Shown one piece after another: positions 43,042-51,681 of a stretch of 64,000 nt of DNA. The notes beneath the pieces are model-generated. The model worked only from the letters and a program-made list of their open reading frames with translations, was not told where the DNA came from and did no database searches. Numbering within the stretch: position 1 is the first letter of the stretch; each line of letters begins with the position of its first letter. The stretch is from GM7GCV1 sp965222065 (lineage in GTDB: Bacteria > Pseudomonadota > Gammaproteobacteria > Pseudomonadales > GM7GCV1): contig OZ244933.1 in NCBI GenBank assembly GCA_965222065.1, positions 2,108,001 through 2,172,000 of the forward strand. Reading direction: 5' to 3'. A program made the position numbers and the translations under genes.

Positions 43042-43116
43042 AGGGAAATTTTTCCTTAGGATTGTTAGTGCGGCTAAAGTGCTATTCTATATAAATAGGG
43101 ACTTGAAGGCGATTGG

Positions 43117-43635
43117 CTAGAAAAGCCCAACTTTTAGGTTCTTCGCCGTATAAATAGTTTCACCGTCGCAGATTAATTTCCCGTCAGCAATACCCATGAC
43201 CAGTCCGCGGGCGATAATTCGGGAATAATCTATTTCATAGACAATTTTTTTAGCGTCGGGCATGACCTGTCCGGTGAATTTAACTTCACCGACGCCCAGG
43301 GCGCGGCCTTTCCCCGGGTGACCTATCCAGCCGAGATAAAAGCCAACCAGCTGCCACATAGCATCCAGGCCAAGGCAACCTGGCATGACGGGGTCACCTG
43401 GGAAATGCACCTGAAAGAACCAAAGGTCCGGATTAATATCCATTTCGGCAATTATCTGTCCTTTGCCGTGTACACCACCATCCTTGTTGATTTCCACGAT
43501 GCGGTCGAGCATGAGCATCTCGCGAACGGGAAGCTGAGGTCTGCCCTCACCGAAAGCCAGCCCGGTCTCATTTTGGCGGATTTCTGCCTCAGTATAAGCG
43601 CTCTGAGTCGCAGGCTTGAGTGGTAGTTTTGACAT
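43117..43635 (-). CDS. fabA: 3-hydroxydecanoyl-ACP dehydratase/isomerase
   Basis: A 172-residue cytoplasmic enzyme that dehydrates 3-hydroxydecanoyl-ACP and isomerises it to the cis-3 form, the branch point to unsaturated fatty acids. Catalytic histidine is in QVHFPGDPVMPGCLGLDAMW and the aspartate follows in GLDAMWQLVG. The ATG at 43635 is preferred over a TTG one codon before it and gives the E. coli length exactly. A promoter lies about 30 bases upstream; fabB is downstream. Confidence 0.97.
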   Translation of the reverse strand: MSKLPLKPATQSAYTEAEIRQNETGLAFGEGRPQLPVREMLMLDRIVEINKDGGVHGKGQIIAEMDINPDLWFFQVHFPGDPVMPGCLGLDAMWQLVGFYLGWIGHPGKGRALGVGEVKFTGQVMPDAKKIVYEIDYSRIIARGLVMGIADGKLICDGETIYTAKNLKVGLF

Positions 43636-43665
43636 CAATGGACCTTGATTTTACAAAAGGCGGAG

Positions 43666-43693
43666 ATTGTAGACTTGCTGACAGATTTGTCCA
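43666..43693 (-). promoter_or_regulatory. Promoter of fabA-fabB
   Basis: On the minus strand TGGACA (43693-43688), 16 bases, then TACAAT (43671-43666), about 30 bases before the fabA start. Confidence 0.6.
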
Positions 43694-43888
43694 GAAAATA
43701 CGTAACTTATTCAAAGAGTTGTCATGTTTCCAGTTGCCTTTTTACGGGCATGATCTGTTTGTGTCAATTCGCCGTGGTATCTGGTTAAACTCACAGTAAA
43801 TAGCGTGTAGACTTCACCAGGCTATTTAGCGTTTCGTGCTCCGTCTCGGGAGCTGACAGATTCAAAACATATTAGAGGTATTTTTATC

Positions 43889-44491
43889 ATGGCAGTTTTA
43901 GTTGGCCAGCCTGCCCCGGATTTTACCGCGGCAGCAGTATTAGGTTCCGGAGAAATCGTTGATGCTTATACGCTCAGCGAGAAAATCAAAGGGAAAAAAG
44001 CGGTCATATTCTTTTACCCTCTGGATTTTACGTTTGTTTGCCCTTCTGAGCTGATTGCGTTCGATAACCGCTATGAAGAATTTACCAAGCGTGGTGTCGA
44101 AGTTATCGGCGTTTCTATCGATTCCCAGTTTACTCACAATGCCTGGCGTAACACGGCCAAGAATGATGGCGGGATCGGACCGGTGAAATACCCGTTGGTG
44201 GCCGATGTCAGTCACACCATCTGCAAGGCCTATGATGTGGAATCCGCCGGTGGCGTCGCCTTTCGTGGCTCCTTCCTGATCGATGAAGAAGGCATCGTAC
44301 GCCATCAGGTGGTTAACGATCTGCCTCTTGGACGAAACATTGATGAAATGATTCGCATGGTTGATGCCCTGAGCTTCCACCAGCAGCACGGCGAAGTTTG
44401 TCCGGCCGGCTGGCAAGAGGGCGACGAAGGCATGCAGGCAACCTCAGAAGGTGTTGCTTCCTACCTGGGCAGCCATTCAGACAAGCTTTAA
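43889..44491 (+). CDS. Typical 2-Cys peroxiredoxin (AhpC/Prx1 type)
   Basis: A 200-residue thiol peroxidase that reduces hydrogen peroxide and organic peroxides. Peroxidatic Cys51 is in PLDFTFVCPSEL and the resolving Cys171 in HGEVCPAGW, the arrangement of obligate dimers. Arg in SFLIDEEGIVRH region supports the active site. A homologue sits beside rnt and pyrC in Pseudomonas; here the three are in the same region but separated. A GAGGTA site precedes the ATG. I found no clear OxyR site. Confidence 0.93.
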   Translation: MAVLVGQPAPDFTAAAVLGSGEIVDAYTLSEKIKGKKAVIFFYPLDFTFVCPSELIAFDNRYEEFTKRGVEVIGVSIDSQFTHNAWRNTAKNDGGIGPVKYPLVADVSHTICKAYDVESAGGVAFRGSFLIDEEGIVRHQVVNDLPLGRNIDEMIRMVDALSFHQQHGEVCPAGWQEGDEGMQATSEGVASYLGSHSDKL

Positions 44492-44507
44492 GCTTTATCT
44501 GGAATAT

Positions 44508-44538
44508 AAAAAAGGCCGCGTTATGCGGCCTTTTTTTT
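44508..44538. terminator. Bidirectional terminator between the peroxiredoxin and uvrA
   Basis: AAAAAAGGCCGC, a short loop and GCGGCCTTTTTTTT, usable on both strands between convergent genes. Confidence 0.9.
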
Positions 44539-44564
44539 GCTTAATTATAAAGACGAAGCGGATG

Positions 44565-47393
44565 TCATCCTTTCTTGAGTATGGGGGCAAGAAACTTACC
44601 TGTATAGGATCGTTTCGATTTTGCCACGTCCTCTGGCGTCCCCTGGGCGATAATCTCGCCGCCCTCGGCACCACCCTCCGGACCCAGATCAATAATCCAG
44701 TCGGCCGTTTTAATTACATCCAGGTTGTGTTCAATGACCACCAGCGTATTGCCGTCGTCGCGTAAATGGTGCAACACGTCCAGTAACTGCTTGATGTCAT
44801 GAAAATGCAGGCCAGTCGTTGGCTCGTCCAGGATATACAGCGTTGAACCGGTGTTGCGTTTGGCGAGCTCGCGGGAAAGTTTTACCCGCTGGGCTTCCCC
44901 TCCGGACAATGTCGTGGCCTGCTGGCCCAGTCGTATATAGGACAGGCCAACAGACATGAGTGTTTCCAGCTTGCGTTTGATCGCTGGAACTGCGTCAAAG
45001 AAATCGAGCGCGTCTTCAACCGTCATCTCCAGGACTTCGTGAATACTCTTTCCCTTGTATTTCACTTCCAGGGTTTCGCGGTTGTAGCGCTGGCCATGAC
45101 ACTGTTCACAGACGACGTACACGTCGGGCAAGAAGTGCATTTCCACCTTGATCAGGCCGTCACCCTGACAGGCTTCACACCGACCGCCCTTGACGTTAAA
45201 ACTGAATCTTCCGGGCTTGTAACCGCGGGAGCGGGCTTCCTCGGTCCCGGCAAACAAATCCCGAATATGGGTAAACAGCCCCGTATAGGTGGCGGGGTTG
45301 GAGCGCGGCGTCCGACCGATGGGACTCTGGTCAATGTCCACACAATTGATGAACATATCCAACCCTTCGATGCTCTCGTGCGGAGCTGCGTTCAGCGTGG
45401 TTGCCTTGTTCAGTGCGGTGGCCGCCAAGGGAAACAGGGTATCGTTAATCAGGGTGGATTTCCCCGAGCCCGAGACGCCGGTGACACAGGTCATTAGCCC
45501 TTTGGGCAATCGCAGTTCCACCTCTTTCAAATTATTGCCACGGGCCCCCTTGATCACCAGCCACTCCAGCTCATTGGGTACGCGTCGTTGTTGAGGCACA
45601 GCAATGCTTTTGCGTCCCGACAGGTAATCACCGGTAAGTGAGTCTTTACATTCGGCAATGTCGGTTGCCCGACCCTGGCACAGGACATTACCGCCATGGA
45701 CCCCGGCACCCGGCCCAATATCAATGACCTCATCGGCCAGTCGAATGGCCTCTTCGTCGTGCTCCACGACCAGTACGGTATTGCCCAGGTCGCGAAGCCG
45801 GGTCAGTGTGGATAATAGTCGTTCGTTATCTCTCTGGTGCAGACCAATGGACGGTTCATCCAGCACATACATCACCCCGACAAGGCCGGCACCTATCTGG
45901 CTGGCGAGCCGGATACGTTGAGCCTCGCCCCCCGAAAGCGTGTCGGCGCTGCGATTCAGGTTGAGGTAGCCCAGCCCCACATCGGCGAGAAACTGCAACC
46001 GTTCGCGAATTTCCTTGAATATCTTGTCGCCGATCTCGGCCTTTGTTCCCTGCAATTGAAGCGTTGAGTAATAGGCCACCGCATCTCGTACTGTGAGACC
46101 CGTGATCTCGTGCAAGGGGCGACCGTCCACAAACACATTGCGGGCTTCCTTGCGCAAACGGCTGCCATCGCAGGCTTCGCATTTGCTTGTGGTTAAAAAC
46201 TTACTGAGTTCGTCGCGTACCGACTGCGACTCAGTTTCCCGATAGCGTCGCTCAAAATTTTTGAGAATGCCTTCAAAAGGGTGGCGGCGCACATAGGTAT
46301 CGCCACGATCATTAACGTAACTGAACTCAATGCTTTCTTCGCCTGAGCCGTGCAGGATCACCTGCTGGCAGTTTTCCGGCAACTCCTCGAAAGGCGCTTC
46401 CATGTCAAATTGATAATGCTTCGCCAGCGAGCAGAGCATGGAAAAATAGTAAAAGTTGCGGCGGTCCCAGCCACGAATGGCCCCCTCGGCCAGGCTGGAT
46501 TCCGGAAACTGGATAATCTTGTGATCATCAAAAAACTGTTTTAGGCCAAGGCCATCACAAGAAGGGCAGGCGCCGGCCGGGTTGTTGAAAGAGAACAGCC
46601 GCGGCTCCAGTTCGTTGAGGCTGTAATCACAAATCGGGCAGGCGAATTTGGCAGAAAACAGTTTGCTGGCGCCAGGGTCATCCATGTTGTCGATTAACAC
46701 CAGGCCCTTGGCCAGATTAAGCGCTGTCTCCAGGGATTCAGCAAGACGTTGCTCGATATCTTCGCGGATACGCAGACGGTCAATGACGACTTCGATTTGA
46801 TGGTTCTGATTTTTATTTATTTCCGGCAGGTCATCGAGATCGCAGACCTCGCCATCTATTCGAACCCGTATATAGCCATCAGACCGCAGCTGGCTGAACA
46901 GGTGGTGATGTTCGCCCTTTCTATTGCGTATCACCGGCGCGAGTATTTGGATGCGTGTCCCTTCGTCCAGCTTCACAATCTGGTCGACCATCTCGGAAAT
47001 GGTTTGGGCTGCCAATGGCGCACCGTGTTCGGGACATTTGGGGTCGCCAATCCGGGCATACAGCAGACGCAGGTAGTCGTAGATCTCGGTAACAGTGCCC
47101 ACGGTTGAGCGCGGGTTGTGCGATGTGGATTTCTGCTCGATGGAAATTGCCGGAGACAACCCTTCAATGCTGTCCACGTCCGGCTTGTCCATCATCGACA
47201 GGAACTGGCGCGCGTATGCAGACAGGGACTCTACATAGCGGCGTTGGCCCTCAGCATAAAGGGTATCGAACGCCAGGGACGACTTGCCTGAACCGGACAG
47301 GCCAGTGATCACCACCAGTTTGTCGCGGGGTATATCGAGGTTAATATTTTTCAGATTATGGGTGCGGGCACCACGTATTTGAATTTCTTGCAT
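44565..47393 (-). CDS. uvrA: Excinuclease ABC subunit A
   Basis: A 942-residue ATPase that finds bulky DNA damage with UvrB. Both ABC modules are complete: Walker A GLSGSGKSSLAFD (about 31-43) and GVSGSGKSTLIN (about 640), with signatures LSGGEAQRIRLASQIG and LSGGEAQRVKLSRELA. Zinc modules include CPICDYSLNELEPRLFSFNN/CPSCDGLG and CEACQGDGLIKVEMHFLPDV/CEQCHG. Starts MQEIQIRGARTHNLKN. I see no LexA box in the 90 bases upstream. Confidence 0.98.
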   Translation of the reverse strand: MQEIQIRGARTHNLKNINLDIPRDKLVVITGLSGSGKSSLAFDTLYAEGQRRYVESLSAYARQFLSMMDKPDVDSIEGLSPAISIEQKSTSHNPRSTVGTVTEIYDYLRLLYARIGDPKCPEHGAPLAAQTISEMVDQIVKLDEGTRIQILAPVIRNRKGEHHHLFSQLRSDGYIRVRIDGEVCDLDDLPEINKNQNHQIEVVIDRLRIREDIEQRLAESLETALNLAKGLVLIDNMDDPGASKLFSAKFACPICDYSLNELEPRLFSFNNPAGACPSCDGLGLKQFFDDHKIIQFPESSLAEGAIRGWDRRNFYYFSMLCSLAKHYQFDMEAPFEELPENCQQVILHGSGEESIEFSYVNDRGDTYVRRHPFEGILKNFERRYRETESQSVRDELSKFLTTSKCEACDGSRLRKEARNVFVDGRPLHEITGLTVRDAVAYYSTLQLQGTKAEIGDKIFKEIRERLQFLADVGLGYLNLNRSADTLSGGEAQRIRLASQIGAGLVGVMYVLDEPSIGLHQRDNERLLSTLTRLRDLGNTVLVVEHDEEAIRLADEVIDIGPGAGVHGGNVLCQGRATDIAECKDSLTGDYLSGRKSIAVPQQRRVPNELEWLVIKGARGNNLKEVELRLPKGLMTCVTGVSGSGKSTLINDTLFPLAATALNKATTLNAAPHESIEGLDMFINCVDIDQSPIGRTPRSNPATYTGLFTHIRDLFAGTEEARSRGYKPGRFSFNVKGGRCEACQGDGLIKVEMHFLPDVYVVCEQCHGQRYNRETLEVKYKGKSIHEVLEMTVEDALDFFDAVPAIKRKLETLMSVGLSYIRLGQQATTLSGGEAQRVKLSRELAKRNTGSTLYILDEPTTGLHFHDIKQLLDVLHHLRDDGNTLVVIEHNLDVIKTADWIIDLGPEGGAEGGEIIAQGTPEDVAKSKRSYTGKFLAPILKKG

Positions 47394-47484
47394 GAAAGGG
47401 AACTGCGTTAAATCAACCGAACATTATGCCTGAGCCAGATAACATATTGACCCTCAATTTGGCTCTCAATGAACAGTGAAAAAT

Positions 47485-47507
47485 AAAAAGGGGCTCAAAA
47501 GAGCCCC
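47485..47507 (-). terminator. Terminator after maeB
   Basis: On the minus strand GGGGCTC, TTTT loop, GAGCCCC and TTTTT, between maeB and uvrA. Confidence 0.88.
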
Positions 47508-47547
47508 ATATAGACGGAATCAACTACGTATTATTAACGCAATTGGT

Positions 47548-49815
47548 TTACTTGGCGGCGTCGGCCGAACAGAGTGCCGTCATATTGAAAATACCCCGTG
47601 CCGATACACTGGGGATAAGCACGTGAGCATTTTGTGGCAGTCCTGCCAGATAGGGGCCAATCAATCGTGAATTGGTCATGGTGCGCATCAATCCCAGCGC
47701 AATGGCTGCGGAGTCCATGTTGGGCATGACCAGGATGTTGGCACGTCCCGTCAAATTGGCGCTTGGTAAAGACTGCTTGCGGAACTCTTCGTTCATGGCG
47801 GTAAAGGCAAACATTTCACCCTCAATCTCCAGATCCGGATACTTTTCCTTAAGCATTTCGGTGGCGCGCTTCATCTTTTTCGCTGAAGGGTTTTCATAGG
47901 TGCCAAAGTTGGAATGTGAGACCAGGGCGACCTTGGGTTCAATGTTGAACTTCCTGGCGAACTCAATGGCGTTGCTGGCGTTGGTCACCACCTGGTCGAC
48001 AGAAGGATCGACGTGGACAAACGGATCGGTCAGGAAAATAGGACCGCTCTCATGGGTCAATGCACAGACAGCGGAGTAGTTAGCGGTGTCGGCACTGCTG
48101 TGGCCAAGACAGGACACCACGTTACGCAGGTGGTTTTCGTAGCGACCGGCCTTGCCACAGAGAATGGCATCCACATCGCCCATATCGACCATGATTGCCG
48201 CCAGCGCGGTATTGTTGGAGCGGATGACTTTCTGTGCGGTTTCGACGGAAACACCATGACGTCCCTGACGTTCCAGATAATGTTTCCAGTGGCGCTCGTA
48301 ATCCGGGTTTTCCTCAGGGTCGACCAGATCAAAGTCCTCGCCTTCACGGAAGCGCAGTGTCAATTGCTTGATTTTGCCATTGACCACCTCGCGGCGGCCA
48401 ATAATCACCGGGCGAGCGATTTTTTCATCGATCACCATTTGCAGGGCGCGAAGTACATCTTCGTTTTCGCCTTCCGAGAAAGCCACCCGGGCAGGGTTGG
48501 CCTTGGCTTCCTCGATCACCAGCTTCATAAAGATGCCACTACTGTATACGTAGCTCTGCAGTTTCTGTGAATAGGCCTCCAGGTCTTCAATGGGGCGCGA
48601 AGCCACACCGCTAGCCATGGCAGCTTTCACAACGGCCAGAGGTACATCCTGGATTAGGCGTGGGTCAAAAGGCTTGGGAATCAGGTAATCCGGGCCGAAT
48701 TCCAGTTTTTCCCCGAGGTAAGCCCGGGCGACGGCATCGTTGGGCTCACGGTGCGTCAAATCGGCAATGGCTTTTACCGCTGCCCGCTTCATCTCTTCGT
48801 TAATCGTAGTGGCACCGCAATCCAGTGCACCACGGAACAGGAAGGGGAAGCAGAGAACATTGTTCACCTGGTTGGGATAATCAGAACGACCCGTGGCAAT
48901 AATGGCATCGGGCCGTACCTCTTTGGCCAGCTCCGGCATGATTTCCGGTGTCGGGTTCGCCATCGCCAGTATCAGCGGGTTGGGAGCCATTTTTTTACAC
49001 ATATCCTGTGTCAGCACACCAGGTCCGGACAAGCCCAGGAAGATATCCGCGTCCTGCATCGCATCATCCAACGTGCGCGCGTCGGTTTCTACGGCGTACT
49101 TTTCCTTCCACTCGTTCATGCCTTCGGTTCGGCCTTTATAGATCACGCCGGACCGGTCGACCATAAAGACGTTTTCCGGACGTATTCCCATACTGACCAG
49201 CAAATCAGTACAGGCGATGCTCGCCGCACCACTACCGGAAACCACCATCTTTACGTCTTCAAATTTCTTGTCGACGATTCGCAGACCATTCAGTACCGCC
49301 GCCGCAGAACAGATAGCCGTGCCGTGCTGGTCATCGTGAAACACAGGAATGTTCATGCGTTCCTTGAGTTTTCGCTCGATAAAGAAACACTCCGGTGCCT
49401 TGATGTCTTCCAGATTGATACCACCAAAGGTTGGTTCCAGGCGAGCGACCGCTTCGACAAATTTGTCGACATCGGTTTCGTCGACTTCGATATCGAACAC
49501 ATCGATATGCGCAAACTTCTTGAAGAGGACCGCCTTGCCTTCCATCACCGGCTTGGAAGCCAGTGCTCCGATATTGCCCAGACCGAGTACGGCCGTACCG
49601 TTGGACACCACGGCCACCAGATTGCCGCGCGACGTGTACTCGGCCGCCAGGTTTGGATCTTTCTCTATTTCAAGACAGGGGTGTGCAACACCGGGGGAAT
49701 AGGCCAGTGCCAGATCGTGCTGGTTGGACAGAGGTTTAGTGGGCAGGATAGAAAGTTTGCCCTTGGTAGGGTTGCGGTGGTATTCCAACGCTTCGCGTTT
49801 TTGCGAATCACTCAT
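47548..49815 (-). CDS. maeB: NADP-type malic enzyme with phosphotransacetylase-like domain
   Basis: A 755-residue fusion. Residues 1-430 form malic enzyme (malate to pyruvate and CO2), with LALAYSPGVAHPC, FHDDQHGTAICSAAAVLNGL and the nucleotide-binding VSGSGAASIACTDL. Residues 430-755 resemble phosphotransacetylase (KVALVSHSNFGTYENPSAKK, VMPNMDSAAIALGLMR), which in MaeB is regulatory and binds acetyl-CoA rather than acting as an enzyme. The order and length are those of E. coli MaeB. The gene lies just downstream of rnt on the same strand, six bases away, so it may share transcripts with pyrC-rnt. Confidence 0.95.
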   Translation of the reverse strand: MSDSQKREALEYHRNPTKGKLSILPTKPLSNQHDLALAYSPGVAHPCLEIEKDPNLAAEYTSRGNLVAVVSNGTAVLGLGNIGALASKPVMEGKAVLFKKFAHIDVFDIEVDETDVDKFVEAVARLEPTFGGINLEDIKAPECFFIERKLKERMNIPVFHDDQHGTAICSAAAVLNGLRIVDKKFEDVKMVVSGSGAASIACTDLLVSMGIRPENVFMVDRSGVIYKGRTEGMNEWKEKYAVETDARTLDDAMQDADIFLGLSGPGVLTQDMCKKMAPNPLILAMANPTPEIMPELAKEVRPDAIIATGRSDYPNQVNNVLCFPFLFRGALDCGATTINEEMKRAAVKAIADLTHREPNDAVARAYLGEKLEFGPDYLIPKPFDPRLIQDVPLAVVKAAMASGVASRPIEDLEAYSQKLQSYVYSSGIFMKLVIEEAKANPARVAFSEGENEDVLRALQMVIDEKIARPVIIGRREVVNGKIKQLTLRFREGEDFDLVDPEENPDYERHWKHYLERQGRHGVSVETAQKVIRSNNTALAAIMVDMGDVDAILCGKAGRYENHLRNVVSCLGHSSADTANYSAVCALTHESGPIFLTDPFVHVDPSVDQVVTNASNAIEFARKFNIEPKVALVSHSNFGTYENPSAKKMKRATEMLKEKYPDLEIEGEMFAFTAMNEEFRKQSLPSANLTGRANILVMPNMDSAAIALGLMRTMTNSRLIGPYLAGLPQNAHVLIPSVSARGIFNMTALCSADAAK

Positions 49816-49821
49816 CTCGAA

Positions 49822-50487
49822 TTAGGCTCCTTGGTCATATGGTTTCCAGCCAATATGGCTGGACCAGGTATTTGCGATCTTGCAGAACAGCTCTGCGGTC
49901 TTGCTGGCATCGTAACTGGCCGAATGGGCCTCGCGATTATCAAAGCCAATATGTGCTTCACTGCAGGCACGTGCCAAAACAGTTTGGCCGTAAGCAAGTC
50001 CGGCAAGAGTCGCTGTATCAAAACAGGAAAAGGGGTGAAAGGGGTTTCGTTTAACGCTGGTCCGATCACAGGCGGCATTAATAAAACCCAGATCAAAATG
50101 CGCATTGTGGGCAACCAGGATGGCGCGTTTGCAATCGTGGTCGCGAACCAATTGCCGAATAGGTTTGAAAATCGTTGTCAGTGCCTCTTTTTCCGCCAGT
50201 GGGTTGCGCTCCGGGTCTTCCAGGTCAATACCGGTAAATTGCAGGGCACTCTCTTCGACGACGGCTCCTTCAAAAGGTGCTACATCGACGCTATAGCAGT
50301 TTTCCGGGTACAGGTTTTGCTCTTCATCCATCAAAATCGGCACGGCGGCAATTTCCAGGAGGGCGTTGGTTCTGGCATCAAAGCCACCGGTTTCAACATC
50401 GACAACCACCGGCAGGAAACCGCGAAAGCGATCGGCAATGCCCAGCCCGCTGGTTTCATTGAAAAGGTCAGACATGGACTCCGTCAT
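49822..50487 (-). CDS. rnt: Ribonuclease T
   Basis: A 221-residue DEDDh exonuclease that trims tRNA, 5S and 23S rRNA 3' ends. Exo I is VVVDVETGGFDARTNALLEI, Exo II is ILVAHNAHFDLGFINAACDR, Exo III is AHSASYDASKTAELFCKIA with the catalytic histidine. The ATG at 50487 shares one base with the pyrC stop (TGATG), so it is chosen over an in-frame start seven codons upstream. pyrC-rnt adjacency is conserved in Pseudomonas. Confidence 0.93.
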   Translation of the reverse strand: MTESMSDLFNETSGLGIADRFRGFLPVVVDVETGGFDARTNALLEIAAVPILMDEEQNLYPENCYSVDVAPFEGAVVEESALQFTGIDLEDPERNPLAEKEALTTIFKPIRQLVRDHDCKRAILVAHNAHFDLGFINAACDRTSVKRNPFHPFSCFDTATLAGLAYGQTVLARACSEAHIGFDNREAHSASYDASKTAELFCKIANTWSSHIGWKPYDQGA

Positions 50488-51530
50488 CAGGCCGGTTCCA
50501 CTATCCATTGAATCTTCTCACCTGCCCGCAGTGGCTTAATCGTGGTGTTCATGTAGGGAAGTTGTTCGTCGGCAATCCAGCTCTGTGATTTCAGGACAAT
50601 CTGGTCGGTATTTCTGGGCAATCCATAAAAATCCGGTCCGTAAAAACTGGCAAATGCCTCAAGCTTGTCCAGGGCATCCGCCGCGGCAAAGGCCTCGGCA
50701 TAAAGCTCCAGCGTCGCGTGTCCGGTATAGCAGCCAGCGCAGCCGCAAGCGGTTTCCTTGGCATCGGTGGCGTGCGGTGCCGAGTCACTACCTAGAAAGA
50801 ACTTTTTGTTGCCCGACGTTGCCGCCCGAATCAATGCTTCCTGATGGTTGCGCCGTTTGAGAATAGGCAGGCAATAAAGATGGGGACGAATACCGCCAAC
50901 CAGCATGTGGTTGCGCTCGTAAAGAAGATGATGCGCGGTAATCGTGGCTGCCAGATTGCTTGAACCTTCCTCGACAAACTGGGCTGCATCGGTGGTGGTG
51001 ATATGTTCCATCACCACTTTCAATTCGGGAAAGTCCTTCAGCAACGGCTGCAAATGTCGCTCGATAAAAACGGCTTCCCGGTCAAAGATATCAATATCCG
51101 CGCTGATTACCTCACCGTGTACCAGTAGTGGCATGCCGACTTCCTGCATGGCCTCCAGGACTGAATAGATGTTTTTAATATCGGTAACGCCGGAATCCGA
51201 GTTGGTGGTTGCCCCGGCCGGATATAGCTTGCAGGCGGTAACACTTCCGGTTTCCTTGCCCTTGTGTATCTCGTCGGGCGACATGCTATCGGTGAGATAG
51301 AGAGTCATCAGCGGATCGAAACCGGAGTCTGGCGGCAATTGCGCGAGAATGCGCTCGCGGTAGCTATTGGCAAGTGCCACGGTAGTTACCGGCGGAACCA
51401 GGTTGGGCATAACAATCGCGCGCCCAAAATAACGCGCAACGGCGGGAACGGTTAGCCTGAGTGCGTCTCGGTCACGTAGATGAATGTGCCAGTCGTCAGG
51501 CCTTGTTAGGCGAATTTCACTTTCTGTCAT
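50487..51530 (-). CDS. pyrC: Dihydroorotase (class II)
   Basis: A 347-residue zinc enzyme of pyrimidine synthesis (carbamoyl-aspartate to dihydroorotate). The metal ligands are in PDDWHIHLRDRDAL (HxH), the carbamylated lysine in ACKLYPAGATTNSD, and histidines in LLVHGEV and MEHITTTDAA; the catalytic aspartate is in GSDSAPHATDAKE. It starts MTESEIRLTRPDDWHIHLRD and is directly coupled to rnt. A TAGAAT promoter is 25 bases upstream. Confidence 0.97.
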   Translation of the reverse strand: MTESEIRLTRPDDWHIHLRDRDALRLTVPAVARYFGRAIVMPNLVPPVTTVALANSYRERILAQLPPDSGFDPLMTLYLTDSMSPDEIHKGKETGSVTACKLYPAGATTNSDSGVTDIKNIYSVLEAMQEVGMPLLVHGEVISADIDIFDREAVFIERHLQPLLKDFPELKVVMEHITTTDAAQFVEEGSSNLAATITAHHLLYERNHMLVGGIRPHLYCLPILKRRNHQEALIRAATSGNKKFFLGSDSAPHATDAKETACGCAGCYTGHATLELYAEAFAAADALDKLEAFASFYGPDFYGLPRNTDQIVLKSQSWIADEQLPYMNTTIKPLRAGEKIQWIVEPA

Positions 51531-51553
51531 GGGGGGCCTTGATAAGTGCGCGC

Positions 51554-51582
51554 ATTCTATCCAAAACCACCTTTTATTTCAG
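51554..51582 (-). promoter_or_regulatory. Promoter of pyrC-rnt
   Basis: On the minus strand a -10 TAGAAT (51559-51554) followed by GCGCGC, with CTGAAA 17 bases upstream as a weak -35. The -10 and discriminator match those of rpsL and the tRNA-tuf operon. Confidence 0.55.
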
Positions 51583-51681
51583 TAGTTAATGTGAGGAGGG
51601 CAACTAATCTGTAATGAAAACCTGAAACTACAGAGGGGTTGATTTGTCAACTTTGTTTCTTTAGTATCCCAAGTCCTGATT

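Noticed and set aside
43740..43888. OxyR site before the peroxiredoxin gene
   Set aside because: ATAG and CTAT occur, but 18 bases apart and without the four-part spacing of an OxyR site.
47394..47484. LexA box before uvrA (and before ssb)
   Set aside because: No CTGT-N8-ACAG site seen by eye in either upstream region; absence by eye is not proof.
48751..50511. A long plus-strand frame of 586 codons
   Set aside because: It is fully antisense to maeB and rnt, which are complete conserved genes. Long shadow frames are common opposite such genes.
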